Part shown: piece after piece, positions 18,260 through 25,410 of the stretch | Layout: the number at the start of each line of letters is the position of its first letter | Numbering within the stretch: position 1 is the first letter of the stretch | NCBI RefSeq assembly: GCF_947539375.1 | Contig: NZ_OX443569.1 | Span: forward strand, 1,798,001-1,862,000 | DNA: 64,000 bases | Source: Lactobacillus isalae | Lineage (GTDB): Bacteria; Bacillota; Bacilli; Lactobacillales; Lactobacillaceae | Direction of reading: 5' to 3' | Translations under genes and position numbers: made by a program | Notes under the pieces: model-generated | The model's database searches: none | Told to the model about the DNA's origin: nothing | What the model saw: the letters and a program-made list of their open reading frames with translations, nothing else

Positions 18260-19585
18260 CTACAACCTTTTTTGTAATTCCTTAATTTTAATAGCTGAAA
18301 ATATTAGTAAAATGAATCCAATTGTAACGAATCCAATTGTAGACCACCATGCAAGAGAAAAGCTTGTTGCATCTTTAATAACACCGAATAATGGTGCACC
18401 AATTGCGAATCCAATTGCATAAGCTAAACTTATATACCCTAAGTTAACTCCTTGAGCCTTTGCTCCAAATAAATTTTTTGCCATAAAAGCTGGTCCAGAC
18501 ATATAACTAAAGATAGATAAACCACCTAAAATAGCCCAACCAATTCCAGCATAGAGATTACTTGAGGCACCATATGGATGATCACTAATAAAGACCATTA
18601 GTAAAACAGAAAGTACGATTAAAATACCAGCATAAGTCATTGATTTTGCTGTACCAAATTTGTCAAATAAATATCCACCAGAAATATTACCAACAATACC
18701 AGCAACACCAAGTACGGAACCAATTAAGCCAACTTGCGTTAGAGATAATTTAGTATCTAAGAATGCAGCATAGTCTTCGTTAGAGGAGGCTAATCCTAAA
18801 CCAATTAATAAAAAGCCAATACTAAAGACCCAGAACCACTTCATCTTTAATACTTGTTTTCCAGACCAGCCTTGAAATTCATGAGCATGTTGCTCAGCAA
18901 GTTCATCTTTATTTTCTTTAAGCTCTTTGGCAGTTGCTAAAACTTCATCAGACTTAGGAACCCTAATGAATGCAGCAAGAATTAATCCAATTACAAAAAG
19001 TGCAACAGCGAAAATAAAGAAAGGTGCCATTGATGTTAAACGCCCTGTCTTAGCATTTCCTGCAATGAAATGTTGCAAAATTACTTGAGTTAATGGCTGT
19101 AAAATAATATCACCGATTGAGCAACCACAGTAAGCTAATCCTAGGGCAACTCCACGTCCCTTTACTGGGAACCAGTGATTAATAACCCAAGGAACACCTT
19201 GACCAGAATAAAATGTTGAGCCAACCATGCAAAGAATACCAGCAATGTAAAAGCCAGGTAATTTAGTACTAATTCCAAATATTACAAATCCAATAGCAGA
19301 GATAGCAATACCAATAATATACATAAGTTTGAAATTAACTTTTTGTAGTGCTTTCCCAATAAATGGAGATACTACAGATCCAGCGATAGCACCAAAAGTA
19401 AAAATCAAAGTATAGGATGCTAAAGTGAAATGAAATGTATTAACGATTGGATGTACAAATAAAGGTTGAATTAGCTGAGCCATACCATAAGGAATAGCTT
19501 GTGTCAGTACACACAAAAATACCATAAAGTATTTATAGCCTTTGCTAACTACCTTCTTTTTTTTAATAGATAGATCATTGGCCAT
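18260..19585 (-). CDS. MFS transporter, oxalate/formate antiporter-like
   Basis: 441 residues with 12 predicted membrane segments and a central charged loop (about residues 205-235). The ATG at 19585 (MANDLSIKKKK) is preferred because GGAAAGAAG lies just upstream; a frame extension of 21 residues to 19648 has no ribosome binding site. Segments such as AQLIQPLFVHPIVNTFHF and the GSTFYSGQGVPWVINHWFP region fit the OFA family of the major facilitator superfamily, which exchange small carboxylates or take up monocarboxylic acids. It is alone on the minus strand, converging on the PepSY lipoprotein gene. The substrate cannot be told from the sequence. Confidence 0.83.
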   Translation of the reverse strand: MANDLSIKKKKVVSKGYKYFMVFLCVLTQAIPYGMAQLIQPLFVHPIVNTFHFTLASYTLIFTFGAIAGSVVSPFIGKALQKVNFKLMYIIGIAISAIGFVIFGISTKLPGFYIAGILCMVGSTFYSGQGVPWVINHWFPVKGRGVALGLAYCGCSIGDIILQPLTQVILQHFIAGNAKTGRLTSMAPFFIFAVALFVIGLILAAFIRVPKSDEVLATAKELKENKDELAEQHAHEFQGWSGKQVLKMKWFWVFSIGFLLIGLGLASSNEDYAAFLDTKLSLTQVGLIGSVLGVAGIVGNISGGYLFDKFGTAKSMTYAGILIVLSVLLMVFISDHPYGASSNLYAGIGWAILGGLSIFSYMSGPAFMAKNLFGAKAQGVNLGYISLAYAIGFAIGAPLFGVIKDATSFSLAWWSTIGFVTIGFILLIFSAIKIKELQKRL

Positions 19586-19717
19586 ATATATATCTTCTTT
19601 CCAATAAACATAATAACTATTTACATAATAGCCGTTTTCTATAGTCACCTATATTTTGAATCAGAAAGTAAAATAAATCAAAAATAATATCCTATACCGT
19701 TATTTAATAAACGTAAT

Positions 19718-19763
19718 ACAAAAAATCCCCAAAATTGAACCTTTATGTTCAACTTTGGAGATT
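19718..19763 (-). terminator. Terminator of the GT8/acyltransferase operon
   Basis: Read on the minus strand: a ~15-bp stem (TCTCCAAAGTTGAAC / GTTCAATTTTGGGGA) followed by a T-rich run, 24 bp after the last gene of the cassette. Confidence 0.87.
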
Positions 19764-19786
19764 AACTTCAAGTTTTTATATTACAT

Positions 19787-20647
19787 TTATTTTTTTATAT
19801 ACCCTGCAATATCATCATAATCAAAGTTCTCAGTTAATTTTTTACCATATGCTTTCTCATAAGCTTTTTTCTTTTGCATGTAATCGATATCGCGCATTCT
19901 TTTGGCATTTTGATTAACTGATAAACGGTCAACGGGATAAATTGTTGGCAATACATGAAGAATATATCGAGTTTTATGAAATTCAGAGCTATTTTTTTCC
20001 ATTTCAGGAAGATCTTTAATCTCTACAAAACATGAAATTATTGGTACTTTAGCTTTTGCAGCATAATAATATGCACCCTTTTGAAGAGGACGAGGTTTCC
20101 GGTAGTTATACCACATTTCTTGTTCTGGATAGATTAAAACCCAACCTTTTTTATCGAAAACGTGTTGCAAATGTTTAGGAAACTCACGTCCTAGATATTG
20201 ATAACTCTGAACAATCGGAATAGCATTGATATTATTCATTAAAAAACCAAAAAAGCCGGGTAGTTTTAAATTGGAATCTTCAATTACAATGTAGAGTTTT
20301 TTATGACACTTGTTAGCTAATTTTTTAATTGGTAAACTATCAGTTTGCTTAAAGTGATTGGTAGTAACGATTGCACCATATTTAGGTCCCTTTGCGCGCT
20401 CTTTATTTTTGATTTGCGTATGGGCCATTAAAATTAGGGTATCAATATTAACAATTCCTTGAGCAATAATATTTTTAAATTTATGACTAATCTTTTTTTG
20501 TTGTTTCCAATAATCGTTAACCAGCTTTATTCTTTCACTTTTAGTTAAAATAGGATCACCTAGTTCAACTTTAGCGTGCATTTTACCTTTTTTGACGGCT
20601 GTTTTAATATTTTCAATAACTTGTGCACGATTTTCGCCAATGATCAT
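19787..20647 (-). CDS. Lysophospholipid acyltransferase-family protein
   Basis: 286 residues, no clear membrane segment. NHFKQTD (the HX4D catalytic motif of PlsC-type acyltransferases) lies near residue 95. A substrate-loop equivalent VLIYPEQEMW lies near residue 170, in the place of the usual PEG motif. It is the last gene of a five-gene operon; its start overlaps the stop of the preceding glycosyltransferase by 4 bp (ATGA), so translation is probably coupled. It likely transfers an acyl chain to a lipid or glycolipid, possibly the product of the adjacent glycosyltransferases. The exact acceptor is unknown. Confidence 0.78.
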   Translation of the reverse strand: MIIGENRAQVIENIKTAVKKGKMHAKVELGDPILTKSERIKLVNDYWKQQKKISHKFKNIIAQGIVNIDTLILMAHTQIKNKERAKGPKYGAIVTTNHFKQTDSLPIKKLANKCHKKLYIVIEDSNLKLPGFFGFLMNNINAIPIVQSYQYLGREFPKHLQHVFDKKGWVLIYPEQEMWYNYRKPRPLQKGAYYYAAKAKVPIISCFVEIKDLPEMEKNSSEFHKTRYILHVLPTIYPVDRLSVNQNAKRMRDIDYMQKKKAYEKAYGKKLTENFDYDDIAGYIKK

Positions 20648-21594
20648 AATTTAATCCTTTCGCCTTTATTTTTTACCTGAGCCCAATTATTAGGATCAAT
20701 TATTGTGAGATCTTCTTTTTCAAGCATATGGTTTAATTTAGCTCGATCTTCTGTACGCTGCTTGTCAGTATAATTAGCTAGCTCTGATTTTAGTTCTTCA
20801 TAAAATGGAGTTGTTTCAGCATATTTCCAGAAATAATCTTTATATTGTACATCTTTGAAGTACCAAGGTTTAAAGAATAAATTATAGTGGATTAAGCCTG
20901 GATTAGAAATGGGTTCAGTATTTTCATTAGGCATTGCATCCCAGCGTGGATCAAGATGTAAAATTCTGCCATCACCAATTTCGTTTAAATAGTCTTGATC
21001 TGGAGCAATACAATCAAAATGGTATTTTTCTAGTAAATTCATAAAGTGATCAATAAAGTGTTCATTTCTGAAAGCCTTAGAATTTAGAACTAGCATTCCA
21101 GAATTAATATATTTTTTAGGATCAAGAGCTAGAACATCTTTGATATATTTCACCATTTTATCTACATATTGAATCGATGAGTCGGTGCAAGCAGCAAATA
21201 AGTTATCGCCTAAGTCAGTGTTGTATAACTTAGCGATATCATCGACTACGACTGTGTCGCTATCAATGTAGATTGCCTTGTCATATTGCGGGAAAAGTTC
21301 AGGAATAAATAGGCGATAAAAAATAGACATCGTGAAAAAATCGGCGCGAAGATAGTTTTCTTTTCGATTTTGAATTGGTTTTACTAAGCTTTCATCAATA
21401 TGGAAAAATTTGACGTGTACATAATCATTGCCAAAAGCTGCAAGCTGCTCTTGATGATTTTTTGATAAACCTTGATTTAAGAAAATGACAGTATAGTCGT
21501 TTTCTGGATTAGCGTTCTTAACTAATGAATTAAGGGAAACTGACGCATATTTGGTAAAATCATCGCTAATACTATAAAAAACTGGGATAGTCAT
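20644..21594 (-). CDS. GT8-family glycosyltransferase (copy 1)
   Basis: 316 residues. It opens with MTIPVFYSISDDFTKYASVS, typical of the GT8 nucleotide-sugar fold, and carries the metal-binding DxD in AIYIDSDTVVVDD (about residue 100). The motifs INSGMLVLN, DQDYLNE and HYNLFFKPW are shared with the next gene. GT8 enzymes are retaining transferases using UDP-glucose or UDP-galactose. The C-terminal 50 residues are charged, with no membrane segment. It lies in the middle of the minus-strand operon, 12 bp after its paralogue and coupled to the downstream acyltransferase. The acceptor may be a glycolipid, teichoic acid or adhesin; the first fits the acyltransferase neighbours best. Confidence 0.87.
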   Translation of the reverse strand: MTIPVFYSISDDFTKYASVSLNSLVKNANPENDYTVIFLNQGLSKNHQEQLAAFGNDYVHVKFFHIDESLVKPIQNRKENYLRADFFTMSIFYRLFIPELFPQYDKAIYIDSDTVVVDDIAKLYNTDLGDNLFAACTDSSIQYVDKMVKYIKDVLALDPKKYINSGMLVLNSKAFRNEHFIDHFMNLLEKYHFDCIAPDQDYLNEIGDGRILHLDPRWDAMPNENTEPISNPGLIHYNLFFKPWYFKDVQYKDYFWKYAETTPFYEELKSELANYTDKQRTEDRAKLNHMLEKEDLTIIDPNNWAQVKNKGERIKL

Positions 21595-21606
21595 TTTAAT
21601 GCCTCT

Positions 21607-22557
21607 TTATATTTTTACTGATGTAGTTTTCTTAACCTTTGCCCAAGTTACATCTTCGTCTTTGATCTCATCAACTTTTTTAATCATCCAATCAAGATCG
21701 GCACGTGCTTTTTTACGATCTTCATCAGTGAAACTTGCTAGTTGGTCCTTTAGTTCTTGATAGTAAGGGGACTTTTTAGCAACATCCCAGAAGTATTGAC
21801 CATATTGAACATCAGCAAAATGCCATGGCTTGAAGAATAAGTTATAGTGAACAATTTTAGGATTCTTAATTTCATCCATATGTTCATTGGGCATTGCATC
21901 CCATTCAAGTGGTAAGTGATAAATTTTGTCTTCGCAAATCTCATTCATATAAGCCTGGTCAGGATCGATATTATCGAAGTGATACTTTTCAATTAAAGAA
22001 TAGAATTTATCAACAAACTTCTTATCTCTGAATGCCTTCATGTTAAAGAGAATAACACCGTTGTTGATGTATTTTTCTGGTGGGAAAATACCTTGACATT
22101 CCTTGATGTAAACTTGAAGTGGCTTGATAAATCTAATTGACATATCAGGAACGCTAGCAAACATGTTGTCGCCAATATCAGTCTTATACAATTCAGCAAT
22201 ATCGGTGCAAATAATCGTATCAGCGTCTAAATAGACTGCCTTATCGTATTGAGGAAAGAGGTTAGGAATAAATAATCGATAAAAAATTGACATTGTGAAG
22301 AATTGTGCTCGTAGATAATTTTCTTCACTGTTATGAATTGGGGCTACCATGTCATCATCAATATGGAAAATATTAACGTGAATATTCTTAGTTGAAAGAT
22401 TTTCTAGACTTTTTTTATGATCATCACTAATATTTTGAACCAAAAGTGTGATTGTGTAGTCTTTATTTGGATCAGCATGGTCAATTAAAGATTGAATTGA
22501 AACGGCAGCATAGGGTGTGTAGTTATCGCTAATTGTGTAAAAAACGGGTATTGTCAT
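21607..22557 (-). CDS. GT8-family glycosyltransferase (copy 2)
   Basis: 316 residues, the same length as the downstream neighbour and clearly paralogous (shared NYLRA.FFTMSIFYRLFIP and YNLFFKPW blocks). The DxD motif is in AVYLDADTIICTD (about residue 100), and the ligand loop region reads INNGVILFN and DPDQAYMNEI. It is probably a cytoplasmic or membrane-associated enzyme using a UDP-sugar. The two tandem copies may add successive sugars to the same acceptor. It is in the same operon, 29 bp downstream of the third GT8 gene. Confidence 0.87.
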   Translation of the reverse strand: MTIPVFYTISDNYTPYAAVSIQSLIDHADPNKDYTITLLVQNISDDHKKSLENLSTKNIHVNIFHIDDDMVAPIHNSEENYLRAQFFTMSIFYRLFIPNLFPQYDKAVYLDADTIICTDIAELYKTDIGDNMFASVPDMSIRFIKPLQVYIKECQGIFPPEKYINNGVILFNMKAFRDKKFVDKFYSLIEKYHFDNIDPDQAYMNEICEDKIYHLPLEWDAMPNEHMDEIKNPKIVHYNLFFKPWHFADVQYGQYFWDVAKKSPYYQELKDQLASFTDEDRKKARADLDWMIKKVDEIKDEDVTWAKVKKTTSVKI

Positions 22558-22586
22558 TGTAAAAACTCCATATATAAAAATCTTTT

Positions 22587-23411
22587 TTAAGACCGCTTTA
22601 ATTGTGGTCTCAGTTCTGTGTACTGCTTAAGTAAATCATCATATTCATGTAATTTCAAGACACTATGAACGCGCTCAATATCCCATGGTTTAACAGTTAA
22701 AGTGTGAAAATATGGCTTAAAACGAAAGCTGGTCGTGAAGTGTTGAATCTTGGTATCAGGACGCAAACGATATTGTTCGTTATAGCAACGGGGAGCAATT
22801 TTCTTCTCAGTAGCAAGCTTATTTAAGGCAGATTGATCTGGAAGGAGCATTTTCTTATCGCTCATTTTTTCTCTTACCTTTACAAATAATTTTGTCTTCT
22901 TGATTTCATCCATATTAAGAAGCAAAACGCCTGAGTTTAAGTAGTCAAATGTCTTGTGCATATGGAGATTATGAAAGAAAAAGCGCCCCCAAAAATCAAG
23001 TACACCAACTAATTCTGTATTTGTTAAATCTTGATTATAAAAATCACTAATATCTTTACGGACAATGATATCATCGTCTAAATATAAAATTCGATCAGGA
23101 ATTTGTGGAATTTGATCAGCAAATAAACGAAGCATAGCATAAGGCGTAAAACGTGTTTCCATATTTGCTCGTGGCGGCTCTTTTTTAAACAATTCAGTAC
23201 AATCGATTAATTCAGCTGTGTTATTTGGATCCTTTTCTTTAAGTAGCCTTTTTATTAGATTAAAAGCCTGCTCGTTAAAGGCTTGATATCCTTCTGCTTG
23301 CATCGTCAAGATATAAAAGTGCAGGGGAGTAGAAGTATTTTTTAGTAAAGATAGAGTTGTAATTAAAATACCATCTTCGGCATGAGAGTCGCCGCAAAAC
23401 ATAATATTCAT
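22587..23411 (-). CDS. GT8-family glycosyltransferase (copy 3, divergent)
   Basis: 274 residues. The ATG at 23411 is chosen because GGAGG of the upstream gene's last codons lies 5 bp before it; an in-frame TTG 12 bp earlier overlaps that site. MNIMFCGDSHAEDGILITTL is the GT8 N-terminal strand and RILYLDDDIIVRKDI (about residue 95) carries the DxD metal site. It is shorter and more diverged than the two other GT8 genes. The start lies 1 bp after the stop of the upstream acyltransferase, implying coupled translation. Sugar and acceptor are unknown. Confidence 0.85.
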   Translation of the reverse strand: MNIMFCGDSHAEDGILITTLSLLKNTSTPLHFYILTMQAEGYQAFNEQAFNLIKRLLKEKDPNNTAELIDCTELFKKEPPRANMETRFTPYAMLRLFADQIPQIPDRILYLDDDIIVRKDISDFYNQDLTNTELVGVLDFWGRFFFHNLHMHKTFDYLNSGVLLLNMDEIKKTKLFVKVREKMSDKKMLLPDQSALNKLATEKKIAPRCYNEQYRLRPDTKIQHFTTSFRFKPYFHTLTVKPWDIERVHSVLKLHEYDDLLKQYTELRPQLKRS

Positions 23412-23412
23412 T

Positions 23413-24189
23413 TTATCCTCCAATTTTTCGCTGTTGATACTGGTAATATGAGTAGTCGCTTAGTTTTGAACGGTCTTTTAATTGCTGAAATACTTGGTCA
23501 TGAAGCTTTTTTTGCTGCTGCTTTTTAGGTAGGGAAGGATCAGGAAAAAAGGGACCATCAATATAAACAGTAATTTTTGGGCGTTTGCTAAATTTTCTTT
23601 TCTGATAAGTTGTTGACATTACGAAACTAGCTTTATTTGCCTGCACTGGAAAGTTAAAACTAGTTTCTGGGAAAGGACGAATCTCAGTATAGTAAGGCCA
23701 AACATGAGCTTCGGGGTAAATGACGATATGAGCATTTTTACTGGTTAAAGTTCTAACAGCCTTGAGCAAGTGAATGGCTTGTTTAATGTTTTTACCCACA
23801 GGCAGACCTCCGTAGGGTAAAAGAAATTTTCCAATTATTGGAATTCCCCAATTTGCTTGATTAGCAATTGCATAGTAATTTTTCCAGCCAAATAAGGTTA
23901 GAGGCATGAAAACGTCGTTAACCATTTGGGTGTGGTTGCCATAGACGAAATAACCTTGATTTTTATATTTTGATAACTTATCTCTACCTATTACTTTGAC
24001 ATGCATTCCGCAATAAGTAAAAAGATAAGCAAATCCAGTAGCTAAAAATCGCATTAGATAATTAAGCGGTGTATGTTTAATAATTTGATAATTATCGGGT
24101 AAGGTAAAATCTTGCTGTTTGCTTTGAACAATATCATCAGTTAGAGAATTATAATAGATGACATCATGTTTAGAAGGTTTAGTATTCAT
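23413..24189 (-). CDS. Acyltransferase (PlsC-like), first gene of the GT8 cassette
   Basis: 258 residues. A hydrophobic stretch (YLMRFLATGFAYLFTYCGMH, residues 44-63) precedes the catalytic segment VYGNHTQMVND, an HX5D variant of the usual HX4D. IVIYPEAHVWPYYTE stands in the place of the PEG loop. The family acylates lysophospholipids or other polyol acceptors at the membrane. It heads the minus-strand operon with three GT8 genes and a second acyltransferase. No ribosome binding site is visible before the ATG. A TATAAT on the minus strand at 24202-24197 ends only 7 bp before the start codon, so the mRNA could be leaderless. Confidence 0.78.
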   Translation of the reverse strand: MNTKPSKHDVIYYNSLTDDIVQSKQQDFTLPDNYQIIKHTPLNYLMRFLATGFAYLFTYCGMHVKVIGRDKLSKYKNQGYFVYGNHTQMVNDVFMPLTLFGWKNYYAIANQANWGIPIIGKFLLPYGGLPVGKNIKQAIHLLKAVRTLTSKNAHIVIYPEAHVWPYYTEIRPFPETSFNFPVQANKASFVMSTTYQKRKFSKRPKITVYIDGPFFPDPSLPKKQQQKKLHDQVFQQLKDRSKLSDYSYYQYQQRKIGG

Positions 24190-24219
24190 AATATTAATTA
24201 TAAAAGAAGTTTAAAAACA

Positions 24220-24250
24220 AAAAAAGACACCGCCTAAGCGATGTCTTTAA
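24220..24250 (-). terminator. Terminator of downstream tRNA-Lys copy
   Basis: Minus-strand stem AAAGACATCGC / GCGGTGTCTTT with a 3-nt loop and T-rich tail, 5 bp after the tRNA 3' end. Confidence 0.9.
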
Positions 24251-24255
24251 AATTA

Positions 24256-24328
24256 TGGGTGGTCAGGGGATCGAACCCTGGACCCACGGATTAAGAGTCC
24301 GTTGCTCTGCCAGCTGAGCTAACCACCC
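24256..24328 (-). tRNA. tRNA-Lys (anticodon CUU), copy 1
   Basis: The minus-strand 73-nt cloverleaf starts GGGTGGTTAGCTCAG and ends CTGACCACCCA. The anticodon stem ACGGA/TCCGT encloses the loop CTCTTAA, giving anticodon CUU (reads AAG). The T arm GGTTCGATCC is intact. CCA is not encoded beyond the discriminator A. Confidence 0.97.
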
Positions 24329-24422
24329 AATTGGATAACCAACAGATATTATTATGCCAAAAAAAAATAAAAATGCAAGAACTTTTTTTAAAAAATTCAA
24401 ATTTGCAAGAAGTTTAAAAATA

Positions 24423-24453
24423 AAAAAAGACACCGCCTAAGCGATGTCTTTAA
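24423..24453 (-). terminator. Terminator of upstream tRNA-Lys copy
   Basis: Identical stem to the one 203 bp away (AAAGACATCGC / GCGGTGTCTTT, then a T-rich run), on the minus strand. Confidence 0.9.
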
Positions 24454-24458
24454 AACTA

Positions 24459-24531
24459 TGGGTGGTCAGGGGATCGAACCCTGGACCCACGGATTAAGAG
24501 TCCGTTGCTCTGCCAGCTGAGCTAACCACCC
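24459..24531 (-). tRNA. tRNA-Lys (anticodon CUU), copy 2
   Basis: Sequence identical to the copy 203 bp away, with the same anticodon loop CTCTTAA and its own terminator. Each copy can be made separately or as one processed transcript. Confidence 0.97.
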
Positions 24532-24656
24532 AATTGGATAACCAACAGATACTATTATGCCAAAAAAAAATAAAAATGCAAGCTTTTTTTTCATAAGTTT
24601 AAAAAAAATATGGAAAACAGTATAATATAGTTATTAATACTGAGGAGGCATCATTT

Positions 24657-25364
24657 ATGCCAAAAAAGATTTTAGTCGTTGACGATGAAAAACCAATTTC
24701 TGATATTATTAAATTTAACCTGACTAAGGAAGGCTTTGATGTCGAGACTGCTTACGATGGCGAAGAAGCTGTTAAAAAAGTTGATGAATATGATCCTGAT
24801 TTAATGATTCTTGACCTAATGTTACCGAAAAAAGATGGTCTAGAAGTTGCTCGTGAAGTGCGTCAAACTCATGATATGCCGATCATCATGGTGACTGCTA
24901 AAGACACTGAAATTGATAAAGTGTTAGGACTTGAAATGGGTGCCGATGATTATGTTACTAAGCCTTTTTCTAATAGAGAACTAGTTGCCAGAGTAAAGGC
25001 AAATTTACGTAGACGTGATTTAACTCAAAAAGCTACTGAAGATGATGAAGATAAAAATATTACAATTAGTAATTTGGTGATTATGCCTGAGGCTTATATG
25101 GTCGAAAAAAATGGTGAAAAGATTGAATTAACGCACCGTGAATTTGAATTGCTTCATTATTTAGCTCAGCACATGGGACAAGTGATGACCAGGGAACATT
25201 TACTTCAAACCGTTTGGGGCTATGATTATTTTGGAGATGTTAGAACAGTTGACGTTACAGTGAGACGTTTGCGTGAAAAGATCGAAGATAATCCAAGTTC
25301 ACCAACTATTTTAGTAACAAGGCGTGGAGTAGGATATTACGTTAAGAACCCATCAGATGAATAA
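24657..25364 (+). CDS. walR: Response regulator WalR (YycF)
   Basis: 235 residues. The receiver domain (1-118) has DD at 9-10, phosphoacceptor Asp53 in [13 protein letters not shown], and the conserved Thr and Lys in MVTAKD and VTKPFS. An OmpR-type winged helix follows (about 135-232: [20 protein letters not shown] ... [14 protein letters not shown]). WalR is usually the essential regulator of cell-wall hydrolases in Firmicutes. It heads the walR-walK-yycH-yycI-yycJ-htrA block. GAGGAGGC precedes the ATG, and a TATAAT box is at 24621-24626. The order of neighbours makes this identification firm. Confidence 0.97.
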   Translation: MPKKILVVDDEKPISDIIKFNLTKEGFDVETAYDGEEAVKKVDEYDPDLMILDLMLPKKDGLEVAREVRQTHDMPIIMVTAKDTEIDKVLGLEMGADDYVTKPFSNRELVARVKANLRRRDLTQKATEDDEDKNITISNLVIMPEAYMVEKNGEKIELTHREFELLHYLAQHMGQVMTREHLLQTVWGYDYFGDVRTVDVTVRRLREKIEDNPSSPTILVTRRGVGYYVKNPSDE

Positions 25365-25371
25365 GGAACAC

Positions 25372-25397
25372 AGTCACTAGTAATAGTGGCTTTTTTT
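25372..25397 (+). terminator. Terminator-like hairpin between walR and walK
   Basis: An 8-bp stem AGTCACTA / TAGTGGCT (one G-U) with GTAA loop is followed by T7, immediately after the walR stop and 14 bp before the walK start. It is short, so it probably gives partial termination and lowers walK expression relative to walR. Confidence 0.6.
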
Positions 25398-25410
25398 GCA
25401 ATTAGGACAA

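Larger units (their letters stand above)
24204..24582. repeat. 203-bp tandem duplication carrying tRNA-Lys and terminator
   Basis: Two nearly identical units (24204-24406 and 24407-24582, the second cut short at its far end) each hold a tRNA-Lys gene, its terminator and identical flanks (AATTGGATAACCAACAGATA). The offset between the two copies is exactly 203 bp, and the tRNA bodies are identical. Confidence 0.93.

Noticed and set aside
19586-19648. The 21-residue extension of the MFS transporter
   Set aside because: No ribosome binding site lies before it, whereas GGAAAGAAG precedes the ATG at 19585.
19735-19917. A 60-codon open frame on the plus strand
   Set aside because: It starts inside the operon terminator and is antisense to the acyltransferase gene.
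25391-25410. TTG at 25396 as the walK start
   Set aside because: It lies in the T-run of the hairpin with no ribosome binding site; the ATG at 25411 gives the usual N-terminus.
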